A stretch of 6,775 nt of DNA from Victivallales bacterium (lineage in GTDB: Bacteria; Verrucomicrobiota; Lentisphaeria; Oligosphaerales; Oligosphaeraceae). Numbering within the stretch: the stretch's first letter is position 1; each line of letters opens with the position of its first letter. The stretch covers positions 1-6,775 of the forward strand of contig JAFYGL010000753.1 in assembly GCA_017543165.1 (NCBI GenBank), in the 5' to 3' direction. The notes under the pieces are model-generated. The model searched no databases and had not been told where the DNA came from. It worked only from the letters and a program-made list of their open reading frames with translations. This document shows positions 5,144 to 6,775 of the stretch, one piece after another. Position numbers and translations under genes: made by a program.

Positions 5144-6775
5144 ATGGAACATCTTATGGAACGAGCAATTGCGATTATGCTGCTTTGCCTCATTTGCGCA
5201 GCGGGCGGAGGCGAGCTGGTCATTGTGGAGGCTGGGCGCAGCGAGTATGAGATTGTCATACGCCAAGATGCTGCATTCAACACCAGGCTTTCCGCAAAGG
5301 AATTGCAGGAACAGCTGGTTAAGACTAGCGGCGTCATGCTGCAAATTGTAAACAAGGCGACGCCTGGCAAAAAGTCCATCTATGTCGGCGCGCACGAGTC
5401 ATTGCCGTCCTCCGCTGACTTTGATCCAAAGGAATACGAGGGCAAGGAACGCTTCCGCATTGCGGAACTGCCGAATGGAGGCATATCGATAATGGGGGCG
5501 GAGACGGAGAATGACGCATATTCCCTGGCGGAGCTTGGCGGCGACTACGGCCTGCTCTTCGGCGTATATGAATTCGTGGAGCGCTTCCTGGGGACGCGCT
5601 GGTACGCGCCAGGCGAGTTCGGAGAGTGCATCGAGCACAAGGACAGGATTGTCGTGAAAGGACTGCCCATAGACCAGACACCGCTCTGCAAGGGCCGCGC
5701 GTTCTGGCCGCGCATCTGGGTGGAGTTTACGCCGCAGGATTCCATAAAATTCTGCCGCAAGACGCGCGGCTGGGGAATGGGCACGGGCGTCGGAAACCAC
5801 AGCATGCTCGATATGCCAAACAGATTCCCCGACAAGCCGGAGATCTTCGCCCTGGACGCTGACGGCAAGACGCGCAGGATGGGCACCTTGAAGCCAAACT
5901 ACCCCGACCCGAAATCAGGTATGCGCTATGTGAGCTATCCGCAGTTGTGCCTCACCAATCCCGAGACCATAGACGCATACTGCCAGTTCGTCGATGACGT
6001 CTATGAAGGGCGCCCCGAAGGGAAGCTCTGGTACAGCAATCCGCCTGGTCCCAAGGGCATAAACGTTGTCGTGAACGACGATTTCTCGATACTTCCCTGC
6101 CATTGCCCGAACTGCCAGGCTCTTATTCAGCCTGAAAAGGGGGCCCAGGGCGCAAAGAGCAATCTGGTGTGGGATTTCGTTGACAAGACCGCCAAGCGCC
6201 TCGGCAAAAAGTATCCTGACAAGGTCATTATGGCGCTTGCATATCAGGACTACTATCTCCCGCCTGATTTCAAGGTGGCGGACAACATCGTAGTCGGCAT
6301 CTGCGTGAATCCCTATATCATCTTCCACGGGGCGGAGCAGTATTACAGGCGCGTTGACCAGGTTATGAAGGACTGGAGCGAGAAATGCAAGGAGATATCG
6401 CTGTGGCACTACCTGACGCCATACGACTCGTACCCGTACGCAATGCCGCACATAATGTACAGGTGGCACCATGCGTATCCCGCCGTGAAGAACGTCTTCT
6501 TCGAGCTGAACGACACGCTTCTGCAGCGCAGCAACCTCACGCCGCTTCCAATGAACAGGAACGTCAGGCGCGGCAGCGACATGGGGCAGCTGCATCTTGA
6601 CTTGTTCTTCGGGATGAAAGGTCTCTGGGGCGCTGATCTGAATGTCGATGAAGAGCTGAACCGCTACTACAGGCTTTTCTATGGCCCTGCCGAAAAGCCG
6701 AGGAAGGAGTTTTTCACGTTGATAATACAGCGCTGGGAGAACGTGAAGAGCGACAAGGTGACAGTCAACGAGGCC
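5144..6775 (+). CDS. Secreted DUF4838 domain protein, presumed carbohydrate-active (cut by window edge)
   Basis: 544 codons without a stop, running off the right edge. The start is ATG 5144 with GGGAG six bases upstream; MEHLMERAIAIMLLCLICAAGGGE looks like a Sec signal peptide (Arg, then a hydrophobic core) with a possible cleavage site near CAA/GGG. No clear lipobox is seen. Residues ~25-160 resemble the N-terminal domain found in front of GH67/GH20-like enzymes, ending in GVYEFVERFLGTRWYAPG (140-157). The DUF4838-like core covers about 200-480: NHS (218-220), SYPQLCLTNPETIDAYCQF from 264, NDD (311-313) followed by C-H-C-P-N-C (Cys319, 321, 324), LVWDFVDKTAKRLGKKYPDK, and AYQDYYLPP (366-374). 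DUF4838 proteins are abundant in polysaccharide-degrading bacteria and are thought to be glycoside hydrolase-like, but substrate and chemistry are not established. The divergent AraC regulator fits a substrate-induced gene. G+C is similar to the neighbours, with no sign of transfer. Confidence 0.85.
   Translation, partial: MEHLMERAIAIMLLCLICAAGGGELVIVEAGRSEYEIVIRQDAAFNTRLSAKELQEQLVKTSGVMLQIVNKATPGKKSIYVGAHESLPSSADFDPKEYEGKERFRIAELPNGGISIMGAETENDAYSLAELGGDYGLLFGVYEFVERFLGTRWYAPGEFGECIEHKDRIVVKGLPIDQTPLCKGRAFWPRIWVEFTPQDSIKFCRKTRGWGMGTGVGNHSMLDMPNRFPDKPEIFALDADGKTRRMGTLKPNYPDPKSGMRYVSYPQLCLTNPETIDAYCQFVDDVYEGRPEGKLWYSNPPGPKGINVVVNDDFSILPCHCPNCQALIQPEKGAQGAKSNLVWDFVDKTAKRLGKKYPDKVIMALAYQDYYLPPDFKVADNIVVGICVNPYIIFHGAEQYYRRVDQVMKDWSEKCKEISLWHYLTPYDSYPYAMPHIMYRWHHAYPAVKNVFFELNDTLLQRSNLTPLPMNRNVRRGSDMGQLHLDLFFGMKGLWGADLNVDEELNRYYRLFYGPAEKPRKEFFTLIIQRWENVKSDKVTVNEA

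Noticed and set aside
5002..5250. 82-codon plus-strand open frame over the intergenic region and DUF4838 start
   Set aside because: It lies mostly in AT-rich regulatory sequence, contains both promoters and repeats, and is out of frame with the SD-preceded signal peptide frame at 5144.
1..6775. CRISPR arrays, tRNA/rRNA genes, insertion sequences, attachment sites
   Set aside because: No regularly spaced repeats, cloverleaf-like sequences, transposase-like frames or terminal inverted repeats were seen; nearly all of the window is accounted for by the four genes and their short intergenic regions.

Overview
The window looks like a piece of an anaerobic bacterial chromosome with moderately high G+C. 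The best taxonomic hints are a long single-chain pyruvate:ferredoxin oxidoreductase (a marker of anaerobic metabolism) and a secreted DUF4838-type protein next to an AraC-family regulator. That pairing is typical of glycan-degrading gut and environmental bacteria, notably Lentisphaerota/Victivallales and some Planctomycetota and Bacteroidota. Usable Shine-Dalgarno sequences and sigma70-like promoters argue mildly against Bacteroidota. The assignment is inference; there is no rRNA or other phylogenetic marker here.

Layout from left to right. Positions 1-312 (minus) hold the N-terminal third of an EamA/DMT-type membrane transporter that runs off the left edge. Positions 359-395 hold a strong intrinsic terminator reading leftward, which closes the next gene. 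Positions 408-3968 (minus) are a complete nifJ-type pyruvate:ferredoxin oxidoreductase locus of 1187 codons. It has its own promoter (4079-4106) and a strong SD that may be masked by a small leader hairpin, but codon 989 is an in-frame UGA. Positions 4145-4984 (minus) encode an AraC-family regulator. Positions 4985-5143 are an AT-rich divergent regulatory region with two perfect-arm inverted repeats lying between the two promoters. From 5144 to the right edge (plus) runs the first 544 codons of a signal-peptide-bearing DUF4838 protein, a presumed carbohydrate-active enzyme.

The AraC regulator and the divergent DUF4838 gene probably form a local regulator/target pair: the araC -35 box lies inside one inverted repeat, and the other repeat sits just upstream of the DUF4838 promoter. 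The oxidoreductase gene is downstream of araC on the same strand but has a separate promoter and is probably a housekeeping unit.

The most notable observation is the UGA at codon 989 of the oxidoreductase. It falls inside the thiamine-diphosphate/Mg binding motif, at a position that is glycine in the family. Both flanking halves are otherwise intact and in the same frame, the fourth cysteine of the proximal [4Fe-4S] cluster lies after it, and the gene's terminator is intact. A sequencing or consensus error, a recent nonsense mutation and genuine recoding or readthrough are all possible; the first two are the more likely.
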